64,000 nucleotides of DNA from Comamonas thiooxydans (GTDB lineage: Bacteria > Pseudomonadota > Gammaproteobacteria > Burkholderiales > Burkholderiaceae_C), in assembly GCF_002157685.2 (NCBI RefSeq), contig NZ_AP026738.1, positions 1,488,001 through 1,552,000 of the forward strand, in the 5' to 3' direction. Below the pieces are notes generated by a model. That model ran no database searches, was not told where the DNA came from, and saw only the letters and a list, made by a program, of their open reading frames with translations. The translations under genes and the position numbers were made by a program. Below are positions 1 through 8,306 of the stretch, piece by piece (the first letter of the stretch is position 1; each line of letters opens with the position of its first letter).

Positions 1-1175
1 CACGTACCCCCATAGGCAAGGCTTACCGTGGTGCCTTCAACGACACCGAAGCTCCGGTGCTGGGCGGACACGTCATTCGCGCGGCGCTCAACAAGGCGAA
101 CGTGGCTGGTGCCGATGTGGATGACGTCATTTTGGGCATTGCCGCGCAGCAGGGCACGCAGGGCTACAACCTGGGGCGTCTGTGCGGCTACACCGCCGGC
201 CTGCCGGAATCCGTGGGCGGCATGGTGATCGATCGCATGTGCGCATCGGGCCTGATGAGCATTGCCACGGCTGCCAAGGGTGTCATGACCGGCGAGATGA
301 ATATCGCTGTGGCCGGCGGCCTGGAGTCCATTTCCCTGGTACAGAACAAGTACAAGAACTCGTACCGTGCCCAATCGAAGGCGGTGCTGGCCGCAGAGCC
401 CACAGCTTACATCCAGATGATAGAGACGGCCGAGCTGGTCAGCCAGCGTTACGGCATCAGTCGTGAAGCCCAGGACGAGTACTCGCTGCGCAGCCAGCAG
501 CGCGTGGCCGCCGCACAGGCCCGTGGTCTGTTCGACGATGAAATCGTGCCGCTGACCACGGTCAAGCAGCTGTTTGACAAGGAAGGCAATGTCACCGGCA
601 GCGAGGAAGTCACGCTGACCCGCGACGAGGGCAACCGTGCCGACACCACGCTTGAGAGCCTGGCCAAGCTCAAGCCTGTATGGAAGAACGGCCAGTGGGT
701 GGAGCAAGGCCAGTTCATCACGGCCGGCAATGCCTCCCAGCTGTCCGACGGTGCCAGCGCCTGTGTGGTGATGAGTGCCGACGAAGCCCGCAGTCGCGGC
801 CTCGCGCCTCTGGGCATCTATCGCGGCGTGGCCGTGGCAGGCTGCCGTGCCGATGAAATGGGGATCGGCCCCGTCTATGCCATCCCCAAGCTGCTCAAGC
901 AGCATGGGCTGACGGTTGGCGACATCGGCCTGTGGGAAATCAACGAGGCATTTGCCTGTCAGGTAATCTACAGCCGCGACAAACTCGGCATTCCCGATGA
1001 GCGCCTGAACGTCAACGGCGGCGCGATCTCCATCGGCCACCCCTTCGGCATGTCGGGCGCACGTCTGGTGGGGCACGCCCTGCTGGAGGGGCGTCGCCGT
1101 GGCGTGCGTTTTGTGGTGGTGAGCATGTGTATTGGCGGCGGCATGGGTGCGGCCGGCCTGTTTGAGCTGAACTGA
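1..1175 (+). CDS. Thiolase (acetyl-CoA acyltransferase), 5' end outside window
   Basis: The reading frame is open from base 3, so the gene starts before the window; about 390 codons are visible. The protein is a thiolase-superfamily acyl-CoA C-acetyltransferase, which cleaves 3-ketoacyl-CoA with CoA in the last step of beta-oxidation. Visible family marks are the nucleophilic cysteine in RMCASGL, the NEAFA motif, the [16 protein letters not shown] histidine loop and the C-terminal [10 protein letters not shown] cysteine loop, so all catalytic positions are present. It ends 36 nt before the LuxR-type regulator on the same strand, so the two may be co-transcribed. In this context it probably serves steroid side-chain or ring beta-oxidation, but the substrate cannot be read from sequence. 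Confidence 0.9.
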   Translation, partial: RTPIGKAYRGAFNDTEAPVLGGHVIRAALNKANVAGADVDDVILGIAAQQGTQGYNLGRLCGYTAGLPESVGGMVIDRMCASGLMSIATAAKGVMTGEMNIAVAGGLESISLVQNKYKNSYRAQSKAVLAAEPTAYIQMIETAELVSQRYGISREAQDEYSLRSQQRVAAAQARGLFDDEIVPLTTVKQLFDKEGNVTGSEEVTLTRDEGNRADTTLESLAKLKPVWKNGQWVEQGQFITAGNASQLSDGASACVVMSADEARSRGLAPLGIYRGVAVAGCRADEMGIGPVYAIPKLLKQHGLTVGDIGLWEINEAFACQVIYSRDKLGIPDERLNVNGGAISIGHPFGMSGARLVGHALLEGRRRGVRFVVVSMCIGGGMGAAGLFELN

Positions 1176-1211
1176 CCTGTCTGCAACCAACCTTCAACCA
1201 AGGAGTTGAAC

Positions 1212-2459
1212 ATGATGGACAGCGCTTTCGCCAAGATGGGTTTTTCCACCTACACGCCAAGTTCCATCGCTTGCGTGATCAAGGATGTGCCCATATTCGA
1301 CACCCCGGCCCCCGTGCGCGCATCGGCCGATGCGCCCTTCGTGAGCGCCGAGCAGTTCAGTGCGCTGATCAGTCAGCTCTATGAAGCTGCCATGGACCCG
1401 GAAGGCTGGAAGCCTTTTCTGGAGACCCTGCGTCTGCAACTGGGCGGCAACTACGCCTCGCTCATAGTGCGCCCCGGCTCCGCCGATGATGTGGGGCTGA
1501 TCGTCTCGGCCGCAGGCGACCGCCGCGATCTGATGCCGAACTGTCCCAAGATCAGCATGAGCCCGTTTCGCAGCATGCCTACCGACCGTATCGTGACCGT
1601 GGGGGACGTGATGCCCGAGTCCGAGTGGCGCGCTTCAAGCTACTACAACGACTGGTGCAAGCAGCTGCAGGTGTTTCACGTGATGGCTGCCGACATCGTT
1701 ACCAAGGACAGCTGCGTCTACGGTCTGCGCATCACGCGGCCCGAAGGTGCCCCGGCTTTCAACAAGCAGGAGCGTGCCTTTGGCTCCATGATGCTGCCGC
1801 ATATCAAGCGCGCGCTGAACCTGCATCTGTCGGTGAACCAGGACCGTCAGGTCATCTCCCTCTACAGCAAGGCCACGGCCCAGCTGATGGTGGGGGTGGT
1901 CATCCTCGATCAGAACGGCAATGTGCTGGAGTGCAATCCCGCAGCAGCCAGCATTCTGGACATGCAGGACGGTCTGAAGATCTCCGGCGGCATGCTGGAG
2001 GCCAACTACGCCAATGACAACCGCAAGCTGCAGCGCCTGATCAAGGATGCGCTAATGCATACCCAGGTCTCGCGCCTGTCCATGACCGAAGGCATGTCGG
2101 TCAGCCGGCAGTCCGGCCAGCTCAACTGGGGCGTGGTGGTGCAAAGCATTTCTCCCGACGAGTGGACCGAGGGCAAGCAGCGCCCCAGTGTCGCCGTCTT
2201 TGTGCGTGACACCGGCGGCAAGGCCGACCCACCCGTGAAGCTGGCTCAGCAGCTGTTCCAGCTGACGCCGGCCGAGACTTCACTGGCCATTCAACTGGCC
2301 AACGGCCTGTCGCTTGAAGAGGCTGCCGAAGCACTCAACATCCGCCGCAACACGGCGCGAGCCCATCTGCGCTCCATCTTTTCCAAGACGGGAGTGCGCC
2401 GCCAGACCGAGTTGGTGCGCATCTTCCTCAACAGCGTGGCCTGGCTGGGGAACAAGTGA
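1212..2459 (+). CDS. LuxR-type transcriptional regulator, candidate TesR/TeiR-like steroid activator
   Basis: A 415-residue protein. The start is ATG 1212, placed 6 nt after AGGAG at 1201-1205; the in-frame TTG at 1206 is too close to that site. The C-terminal 60 residues form a LuxR-type helix-turn-helix (LTPAETSLAIQLANGLSLEEAAEALNIRRNTARAHLRSIFSKTGVRR, given here in full only as a domain description at about residues 350-400). The long N-terminal part has a PAS-like look (VGVVILDQNGNVLECNPAA) and no response-regulator receiver domain. C. testosteroni controls steroid degradation through a LuxR-family activator called TesR or TeiR, and this gene is the best local candidate by family, size and position. 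That identity is inferred, not proven. A strong terminator follows directly. Confidence 0.75.
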   Translation: MMDSAFAKMGFSTYTPSSIACVIKDVPIFDTPAPVRASADAPFVSAEQFSALISQLYEAAMDPEGWKPFLETLRLQLGGNYASLIVRPGSADDVGLIVSAAGDRRDLMPNCPKISMSPFRSMPTDRIVTVGDVMPESEWRASSYYNDWCKQLQVFHVMAADIVTKDSCVYGLRITRPEGAPAFNKQERAFGSMMLPHIKRALNLHLSVNQDRQVISLYSKATAQLMVGVVILDQNGNVLECNPAAASILDMQDGLKISGGMLEANYANDNRKLQRLIKDALMHTQVSRLSMTEGMSVSRQSGQLNWGVVVQSISPDEWTEGKQRPSVAVFVRDTGGKADPPVKLAQQLFQLTPAETSLAIQLANGLSLEEAAEALNIRRNTARAHLRSIFSKTGVRRQTELVRIFLNSVAWLGNK

Positions 2460-2476
2460 AGACGGTTGGTGGAAAT

Positions 2477-2502
2477 AAAAAGCGGGCTTCGGCCCGTTTT
2501 TT
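2477..2502 (+). terminator. Rho-independent terminator after the LuxR gene
   Basis: A 5-bp CGGGC/GCCCG stem (2483-2487 and 2492-2496) closed by a TTCG loop is preceded by AAAA and followed by six T. It lies 18 nt past the stop codon. Confidence 0.9.
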
Positions 2503-2994
2503 GCATATGGAGCAGAACCGGGCAGTCTGCTTTCAACCATGACCGTGCAAAATACTTCGCGCAGCATGTCGATCGTAGGCACGGTTCAGGCAGCTCGTGA
2601 TCGGGCATAGAGCGACCGCGACTCATTGAAGGCCAGGCCGGGCCAGGCCAGGCCGGGCCGAAATGGCGCCTATGCAGAAATGACTTGACGGTTGCAGGCA
2701 AGCCCAGCGAATGTGCTCCATGCATTCCTTGGCGAAATCTCCAGGCCCTGGAGTTTGCTTGCGCACAGCTTATCCGTGCAGGATGGTCACATGGTTTCCC
2801 GGGCTTGCTTCTCATATATTCCATCCACGCAAGTTCAATCGTTTGAAAACAAGCTGGCGGTCGCGGTGCGAATGCCTGTCAGAGCAAGATAACCCCCACC
2901 CCTCACCAGAGAAACCAAGGCAGAATGACGGGCGCGGGGGGAGTATCCGGTGTTCCTACGGGAGAAAGCACTGGCATGGCTAAACAGGAGAAAT
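2503..2994 (+). other. Long intergenic region before the diguanylate cyclase gene
   Basis: About 490 nt without a credible gene. The short open frames here have no ribosome site and no family features. It contains a GC-rich 15-bp tandem duplication at 2631-2660 and presumably the promoter of the downstream gene; I cannot place a convincing -35/-10 pair. Confidence 0.6.
2631..2660. repeat. Two 15-bp tandem copies of GGCCAGGCCGGGCCA
   Basis: Bases 2631-2645 and 2646-2660 are the same 15-mer with one difference at the last base (A versus G). Each unit is itself built from GGCC-containing pentamers, so the block is a small GC-rich microsatellite. Confidence 0.85.
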
Positions 2995-4539
2995 GTGACC
3001 GGCTCGCTCAAATACAGCAACGACATGAAACTATTTCGCAAGCCTGCTTTTGATCACAGCAACGTCGTTTCCCGTGCTCCCTATGCAATGCTCTTGGTGG
3101 GAGGGGTTATTGCGCTGTCGATGACAGTGATCTGTACCGTCGTCCTCTATCAGAGCCGGCTGGATACGATGGAGCACGCGATAGAAACATCGCGCAATGT
3201 GGCCCTTCTTGCCGAAAATGACGTGGTTCGGAACTTCGAGCTCTATGCACTGTCGTTGCAAGCCGTGGTCGACGGACTCAACGATTCCGAAGTGATGGCC
3301 GCCTCGCCGCATTTGCGTAATGCGGCCTTGTTCGACAAGGCCGCGACCGCGACTTATCTGGGATCTATCCTGGTTCTTGACGCAGACGGAAAAATTGCCC
3401 TCAATGCAGGGGGCGCGGATTCGGTGAATGGGCATTACTCGGATCATGACTTCTTCAAGGTGCACAAAGAAAGCCCAAGCATCGGGCTCTACGTGGGCGA
3501 CCCTTATTCATCCACGCTGCATGGCGGCTCCCTGAGCATTCCTCTGAGTCGTCGGATTTCCCATGCGGACGGCTCTTTCGCGGGCATTGTGCTGATAGAT
3601 GTTCAGCTGGAGTACTTTCAGAAACTGTTTTCTGTGCTCTCGCTAGGTAAACACGGATCGCTGGCCTTGATAAGGAAAGATGGAGCCATGATGATGCGGC
3701 AGCCCTTCGATGCAAAGGTCATCGGGCGCAATATCCGCAATGCAAGCACGTTCCAGCAATTCATGTCGGCACCCGAAGGCAGCTTTTCGGATACGTCCTA
3801 CCTTGATGGCGCCCAGCGGGCGTATTACTTCAAGAATCTGCCCAGCTTGCCATTCATCATCATGGTGGCCAAGGCGCATTCCGATATTTACGAGGTCTGG
3901 CGACAGAGAGCCGTGCTGATTACCTCTGTCATGGGGACGCTCACGATGGCGTTCATTGGCCTGTCCTTCGCGTTCGGGGTGCAGCTCAAGCGCCGCATGC
4001 GCGCAGAGTCCGAGCTGGCGTTGCTCGCGCGTACCGATGGTCTGACCGGCCTGAACAACCGCCGCAAGCTCGACGAGATCATCGAGCATGAGTGGCACAA
4101 GGCCAAGAGAAGTCACAGTGCCTTCTCGCTGCTGTTCGTGGATATCGACTGGTTCAAGGCCTATAACGACACCTACGGGCATCAGGCCGGAGACGCGGTG
4201 CTGGCGACCGTGGCAAGATGCATTGCCGAAAATATCCGGCGCCCCGAGGACAGTGCGGCCCGCTATGGGGGTGAGGAATTCATCGTGGTGCTGCCGGACA
4301 CGACGCTGGATGGAGGCGCGCTGATTGCCGAGAACATCCGGGAGGCCATCGCCGAACTGGCGATCGTGCACACGGGCAGCGAATTCGGCTGCATCACGGT
4401 CAGCATCGGTTGCGCGGCCTGGGTGCCGGGCAAGGATCTGGACGTGCCGGAGGTCCTGCGTTCGGCCGACAAGGCGCTATACGGCGCCAAGATGACCGGC
4501 CGCAACAAGGTCGTTCTATCCAGCTCGTCTGCGGCATAG
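2995..4539 (+). CDS. Membrane diguanylate cyclase with periplasmic sensor domain and GGDEF domain
   Basis: The gene makes cyclic di-GMP from GTP. I take GTG 2995 because AGGAG at 2986-2990 precedes it; ATG 3025 is possible. This gives 514 residues. A first membrane helix lies at about residues 29-52, followed by a roughly 250-residue extracytoplasmic part of the double-Cache type, a second helix at about 303-327, and a C-terminal GGDEF domain beginning near LARTDGLTGLNNRR. The active-site motif is GGEEF at 425-429, a functional variant. An RPED sequence at 416-419 sits exactly five residues upstream, the position of the inhibitory I-site, so product feedback is expected. The gene stands alone. 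A role in steroid sensing is possible from location only. Confidence 0.93.
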   Translation: MTGSLKYSNDMKLFRKPAFDHSNVVSRAPYAMLLVGGVIALSMTVICTVVLYQSRLDTMEHAIETSRNVALLAENDVVRNFELYALSLQAVVDGLNDSEVMAASPHLRNAALFDKAATATYLGSILVLDADGKIALNAGGADSVNGHYSDHDFFKVHKESPSIGLYVGDPYSSTLHGGSLSIPLSRRISHADGSFAGIVLIDVQLEYFQKLFSVLSLGKHGSLALIRKDGAMMMRQPFDAKVIGRNIRNASTFQQFMSAPEGSFSDTSYLDGAQRAYYFKNLPSLPFIIMVAKAHSDIYEVWRQRAVLITSVMGTLTMAFIGLSFAFGVQLKRRMRAESELALLARTDGLTGLNNRRKLDEIIEHEWHKAKRSHSAFSLLFVDIDWFKAYNDTYGHQAGDAVLATVARCIAENIRRPEDSAARYGGEEFIVVLPDTTLDGGALIAENIREAIAELAIVHTGSEFGCITVSIGCAAWVPGKDLDVPEVLRSADKALYGAKMTGRNKVVLSSSSAA

Positions 4540-4570
4540 TGGCGCAGCCGCGCTGCTGACGCCGGGGCTT

Positions 4571-4582
4571 GCCCTGCAGGGC
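4571..4582. repeat. 12-bp perfect palindrome GCCCTGCAGGGC
   Basis: A self-complementary 12-mer lies between the convergent ends of the cyclase gene and the CoA epimerase/transferase gene. There is no T-run beside it, so a classical terminator is not supported. Confidence 0.5.
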
Positions 4583-4611
4583 AGCATCCGCTTCGACATC
4601 ACAGATTGCTT

Positions 4612-4706
4612 CAATAGTGATAGCTTATATCGCTTGTTTTGTATGGATTTCAGAGTAATAGATACCTGAAGTCCAATGATTAAAAGCGATAGAAGCTATA
4701 TTTCAA
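4612..4706. repeat. AT-rich dispersed repeat with inverted ends (copy 1)
   Basis: An island much richer in A and T than its surroundings. It opens with TGATAGCTTATATCGCTTG and closes with AAAAGCGATAGAAGCTATA, so its ends are inverted relative to each other (GATAGCT...GCGAT near one end, GCGAT...AGCTAT near the other). Similar islands occur at 22816, 41550 and 42826. All sit between genes and none encodes anything. Confidence 0.6.
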
Positions 4707-4734
4707 GAAGCATCAATCCCCTGTCCCTGACCGC

Positions 4735-5919
4735 TCAGGCGCAGGCCCTGCTCTCGCGCAGCGCCGCTATATCGGCCTGGGCATATCCCAGGGACGCGAG
4801 CACGGCATCGGTGTCCTGGCCGATCCTGCTGCCCGGCGTGGGGCGGCGCGCCGGGGTGCGCGAAAAGCGTGGAGCGGGTGCCGGCTGGCGCTGGCTGCTG
4901 CCTTCCACTTCCAGATCGACAAACAGCTGGCGCTGGGCGTTGTGCGGATGAGAGGGGGCTTCGGCCAGGCTCAGCACCGGGGCAAAGCAGACATCGCTGC
5001 CTTCGAGCTCTTCGCACCACTGTGCCTGGGTCTTGCCGCGCACAATCGCGGCCACGCGGGCCTTGATTTCGGGCCAGTCCGCGCTTTGGTACTGGCGCCC
5101 GGGATCGACATCGGTCAGGCCCAGCTTCTGTAGCTGCAAGGCATAGAACTGCGGCTCGATGGCGCCGAGGGTGATGTATCTGCCATCGGCGCACTCGAAG
5201 GCCTCGTAGAAGGGCGAGGTGTTGAGAAAGTGGTTCTGTGCGGGGTCGTCCTTCCAGTAGCCCATGGCGCCGCGCATCTGGTGAATCAGGCCACTCATGG
5301 CGGTCACTCCGTCGATCATGGCGGCGTCCACCACCTGACCCCTGCCGGATTGGCGCGCCTCGTGCATGGCGCACATAAGGCCGAACAGCAGGAACATGGC
5401 ACCGCCCGCCATATCGCCCACGATGGTCGGCGGCAGCACGGGCGCCTGGCCGGGGCGCATGGAAGTGGACATCACGCCCGTCAGCGCCACATAGTTGATG
5501 TCATGGCCTGCGGCCTGGGACAGGGGGCCGGTCTGGCCCCAGCCGGTGACGCGGCCAAAGACCAGGCGGGGCGCGCGGCGGACGACTTCCTCGGGGCTGA
5601 AGCCCAGGCGCTCCATCACGCCGGGTCTGAAGCCCTCGATGAGTGCGTCGGCAGACTCGATCAGCTTCCAGGCAGCGGCGCGTCCGGCCTCGGACTTGAG
5701 GTCCAGCGCGATGGACTTCTTGCCCCGGTTCTGCGCCATGCGGGGGTAGCGGGATGCCGCTGCATGGTCGGCGCTGCGCTCGATGAGAATCACTTCGGCG
5801 CCCATATCGGCCAGCATCATGCCGGCAAAAGGGGCTGGGCCTATGCCTGCAAATTCGAGGATGCGCATGCCGGACAAGGGGCCAGCGTTCTGGCCCTGGG
5901 ATGGGTTTTCTGTGCTCAA
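4735..5919 (-). CDS. CaiB/BaiF family protein, alpha-methylacyl-CoA racemase (AMACR)-like
   Basis: A 394-residue class III CoA-transferase/racemase family protein. The start is TTG at 5919-5917, because AGGAGA lies 5 nt before it on the minus strand and family homology begins soon after (MRILEFAGIGPAPFAGMMLADMGAEVILIER); the frame stays open further upstream, but that part overlaps the divergent gene and has no family features. The HDINYVALTG motif carrying the His of the racemase active site is present, as is the NTSPFYEAFECADGRYITLGAIE segment typical of AMACR. AMACR interconverts 2R and 2S methyl-branched acyl-CoAs, the configuration step needed before beta-oxidation of steroid side chains. 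A CoA-transferase role is the alternative. It is divergent from an SDR across a region holding an operator-like repeat. Confidence 0.85.
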   Translation of the reverse strand: MSTENPSQGQNAGPLSGMRILEFAGIGPAPFAGMMLADMGAEVILIERSADHAAASRYPRMAQNRGKKSIALDLKSEAGRAAAWKLIESADALIEGFRPGVMERLGFSPEEVVRRAPRLVFGRVTGWGQTGPLSQAAGHDINYVALTGVMSTSMRPGQAPVLPPTIVGDMAGGAMFLLFGLMCAMHEARQSGRGQVVDAAMIDGVTAMSGLIHQMRGAMGYWKDDPAQNHFLNTSPFYEAFECADGRYITLGAIEPQFYALQLQKLGLTDVDPGRQYQSADWPEIKARVAAIVRGKTQAQWCEELEGSDVCFAPVLSLAEAPSHPHNAQRQLFVDLEVEGSSQRQPAPAPRFSRTPARRPTPGSRIGQDTDAVLASLGYAQADIAALRESRACA

Positions 5920-5976
5920 GTCGGTCTCCTGTGGTGTCTCTGACTTTTCTATCTTGTGGATCCCGCCGGTTTTGAC

Positions 5977-5994
5977 CCCGTCCATTTGGAGTAT
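5977..5994. promoter_or_regulatory. Putative steroid-regulon operator, copy 1 (diverged)
   Basis: CCCGTCCATTTGGAGTAT matches the 18-bp consensus ATCGTCC-N4-GGACGAT at 9 of the 14 arm positions. It lies between the divergent AMACR-like gene and the SDR, 58 nt before the SDR start. Confidence 0.5.
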
Positions 5995-6051
5995 GTCCGG
6001 GGCGCAGGCCAGGCCAACACTGGGCATTCCATAAACCAAGGAGTGCAAGAC

Positions 6052-6795
6052 ATGTTCAGGCTGGATGGGAAAGTGGCGCTGGTCAGCGGCGCCGGGCGCG
6101 GCATGGGGTTCGGCATCGCGCAGGCGCTCGCCGTGCAGGGCGCGCATGTGGTGGTGAACGACTTTCATCAGGACCGCGCCGAGAGTGCTGCACGTCAACT
6201 GCGCGAGGCGGGATTGAACGCGTCGGCACAGGCGGCGGATCTGACCGACCGCGCCGCCATCTTTGCCATGGTCGAGCGCATCCAGGCCGAGGTGGGCGTG
6301 GTCGATATCTTTGTGCACAACGCCGGCATTCCGGCCCAGGGCTGGGGCTACACGCCGTTTCTGCAGTCGCCCGAGTCCGAATGGAACGCCTGGCTGCAGC
6401 TCAATCTGCATGGGTTGATGCATGCCTGCCAGGCGCTATTGCCCGCCATGCAGCAAAAGGGCTGGGGCCGCATTGTGGCCATCAACTCCGACGCGGCGCG
6501 CACGGCCACGGGCATGGGGCTGTGCGCCTATGGCGCAGCCAAGGCGGCAGCGATTGGCTTCATTCGCAATCTCTCGGGCGAAGTGGGCCCGCATGGCGTG
6601 ACGGCGAACGCCTTGTCGCTGGGCACCATGAACAACTGGGAAGGCTCGGAGAAGATCGCCAGAAAGGGCACGTCCGTGGGGCGGGCCGGATCGCCCCAGG
6701 ATGTGGGCGCGGCCGTGAGCTATCTGGCATCGACCGAGGCCGAGTGGGTCAACGGCCAGGTGCTGCCGGTCAACGGCGGTGGTCTGGTGGCCTGA
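6052..6795 (+). CDS. Short-chain dehydrogenase/reductase
   Basis: A 247-residue classical SDR using NAD(P). The start is ATG 6052, after AAGGAG; the open frame upstream is not supported. It has the cofactor glycine motif GAGRGMG (residues 13-19), NAG at 90-92, the catalytic Ser146, and YGAAK at Tyr160/Lys164. It ends with the usual SDR tail NGGGLVA. From its neighbours it should oxidise or reduce a steroid hydroxyl or a 3-hydroxyacyl-CoA intermediate; the substrate is not evident. A terminator follows, so it appears to be a single-gene unit. Confidence 0.88.
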   Translation: MFRLDGKVALVSGAGRGMGFGIAQALAVQGAHVVVNDFHQDRAESAARQLREAGLNASAQAADLTDRAAIFAMVERIQAEVGVVDIFVHNAGIPAQGWGYTPFLQSPESEWNAWLQLNLHGLMHACQALLPAMQQKGWGRIVAINSDAARTATGMGLCAYGAAKAAAIGFIRNLSGEVGPHGVTANALSLGTMNNWEGSEKIARKGTSVGRAGSPQDVGAAVSYLASTEAEWVNGQVLPVNGGGLVA

Positions 6796-6815
6796 GTTCA
6801 GCAGCCGTCCTCAAC

Positions 6816-6850
6816 AGCCTTCCGGTGGTTCAAGCCGGGAGGCTTTTTTT
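6816..6850 (+). terminator. Rho-independent terminator after the SDR
   Basis: A 10-bp stem (6816-6825 with 6835-6844, one G-T pair) with a 9-nt loop is followed by a run of T to 6850. Confidence 0.9.
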
Positions 6851-7083
6851 CACCCAAGAGACCGCGAGCGGTGGCGCTGAAGGCGAGGAGGCTCCCGCCG
6901 CGGGCATTCTGGGGTCGCAAACCGGCTTTTGCGGCCGAAGAGGCAAGCCATGTGCCACCAGGGGCGGTTGCGGCCGGTTTTTCTCATAGTCTGCCCCTAG
7001 TCTGAATCAGGTAGGTTTGGGCCAAAGCCGTATGGCAATCTGAATAAGAACTCGATAACAACCTGGTGATGTGAGGAAAGCAG
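6851..7083 (+). promoter_or_regulatory. Leader region of the thiolase/FadB operon
   Basis: About 230 nt without a gene. The last 100 nt are less GC-rich than the surroundings and probably contain the promoter. An imperfect palindrome GGTTTGGGCCAAAGCC at 7014-7029 could be a regulator site; it differs from the GTCC/GGAC repeat found elsewhere in the window. GAGGAAAGCAG precedes the ATG at 7084. Confidence 0.4.
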
Positions 7084-8289
7084 ATGGAGGCATTGATCTT
7101 CGACCATGTCCGTACCCCCCGAGGCAAGGGCAAGCCGGATGGAGCACTGCATGAGGTGACGCCGGTCTGGCTGGCAGCCCAGCCGCTGCTGGCTTTGCGT
7201 GAGCGCAACCAGCTCGATACATCGGCGGTGGACGATGTGGTCATGGGCTGTGTGGTACCCGTGGGCGAGCAGGGCGGCAATGTGGGCCGCATGGCGGTGC
7301 TGCAGGCCGACTATGCGCAGAGCGTGGCCGGCGTGCAGCTCAACCGTTACTGCGGCTCGGGCCTGGAGGCGGTGAGCTTTGCTGCGGCCAAGGTGATGGC
7401 CGGCCAGGCCGATATGACCATCGGTGCCGGCGTGGAGATGATGTCCCGCGTGCCCATGGGGTCGGACGGAGGCGCCTGGGCGCAGGACCCGCAGCTGGCC
7501 AGCAAGACCTATTTCGTGATGCAGGGCATTTCGGCAGACTTGCTGGCATCGCTGCGCGGCCACAGCCGCCGTGATCTGGATGAGTACTCGGCCGAAAGCC
7601 ACCGCCGCGCGGCCACGGCCTGGGCGGAAGGTCGCTTTGACCAGTCTGTGGTTCCCGTCAAAGATTTCCTGGGCATGACGCTGCTGGAAAAGGACGAAAC
7701 CATTCGCCCCGAGACCACCGCCGATTCGCTGGCCGCCCTCAAGCCCGCGTTCACCGAGATGGGCCAGAAATACGGTTATGACAGCGTGGCGCTGCAGCGC
7801 TATCCGCAGGTTGAGCAGATTCACCATCATCACCATGCAGGCAACAGCTCGGGCATTGTCGACGGTGCGGCTGCCGTGCTGATCGGGACGGCCGAGGCCG
7901 GTGCCAGGCAGGGCATGAAGCCCAGGGCCCGCATCCGTGCCTTTGCCAGCATAGGCTCCGAGCCGACCCTGATGCTGGACGGCCCGGCTCATGCCGCACG
8001 CAAGGCTTTGGCCAGGGCGCGCATGCAGGCTTCGGACATCGATCTGTGGGAGCTCAACGAGGCCTTTGCCACGGTGGTGCTGACCATGATGGAGGAGCTG
8101 GACATTCCCCATGAGCGCATGAACGTCAACGGCGGAGCGATTGCCATGGGCCACCCGCTGGGTGCGACGGGCGCCATGATTCTGGGCACGGTGCTGGACG
8201 AGCTGGAGCGCACTGGCAAGCGCACGGCGCTGATCAGCCTGTGCGTGGCGGCGGGCATGGGCTCGGCCATGATCATCGAACGCGTGTGA
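7084..8289 (+). CDS. Thiolase (acetyl-CoA C-acyltransferase)
   Basis: A 401-residue thiolase. The nucleophilic Cys90 lies in NRYCGSGLEA, NEAFA and the GGAIAMGHPLGATGA histidine loop follow, and the C-terminal cysteine is in LCVAAGMGSA. It would cleave a 3-ketoacyl-CoA, releasing acetyl-CoA. An unusual natural run of five histidines (residues 247-251) sits just before AGNSSGIVDGA, where most thiolases have IHHVHHAGN-like or other residues. The stop is 18 nt before the bifunctional dehydrogenase/hydratase gene, so the two form a FadA/FadB-like operon. Confidence 0.93.
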   Translation: MEALIFDHVRTPRGKGKPDGALHEVTPVWLAAQPLLALRERNQLDTSAVDDVVMGCVVPVGEQGGNVGRMAVLQADYAQSVAGVQLNRYCGSGLEAVSFAAAKVMAGQADMTIGAGVEMMSRVPMGSDGGAWAQDPQLASKTYFVMQGISADLLASLRGHSRRDLDEYSAESHRRAATAWAEGRFDQSVVPVKDFLGMTLLEKDETIRPETTADSLAALKPAFTEMGQKYGYDSVALQRYPQVEQIHHHHHAGNSSGIVDGAAAVLIGTAEAGARQGMKPRARIRAFASIGSEPTLMLDGPAHAARKALARARMQASDIDLWELNEAFATVVLTMMEELDIPHERMNVNGGAIAMGHPLGATGAMILGTVLDELERTGKRTALISLCVAAGMGSAMIIERV

Positions 8290-8306
8290 GTGAGGGAGCA
8301 GACATC

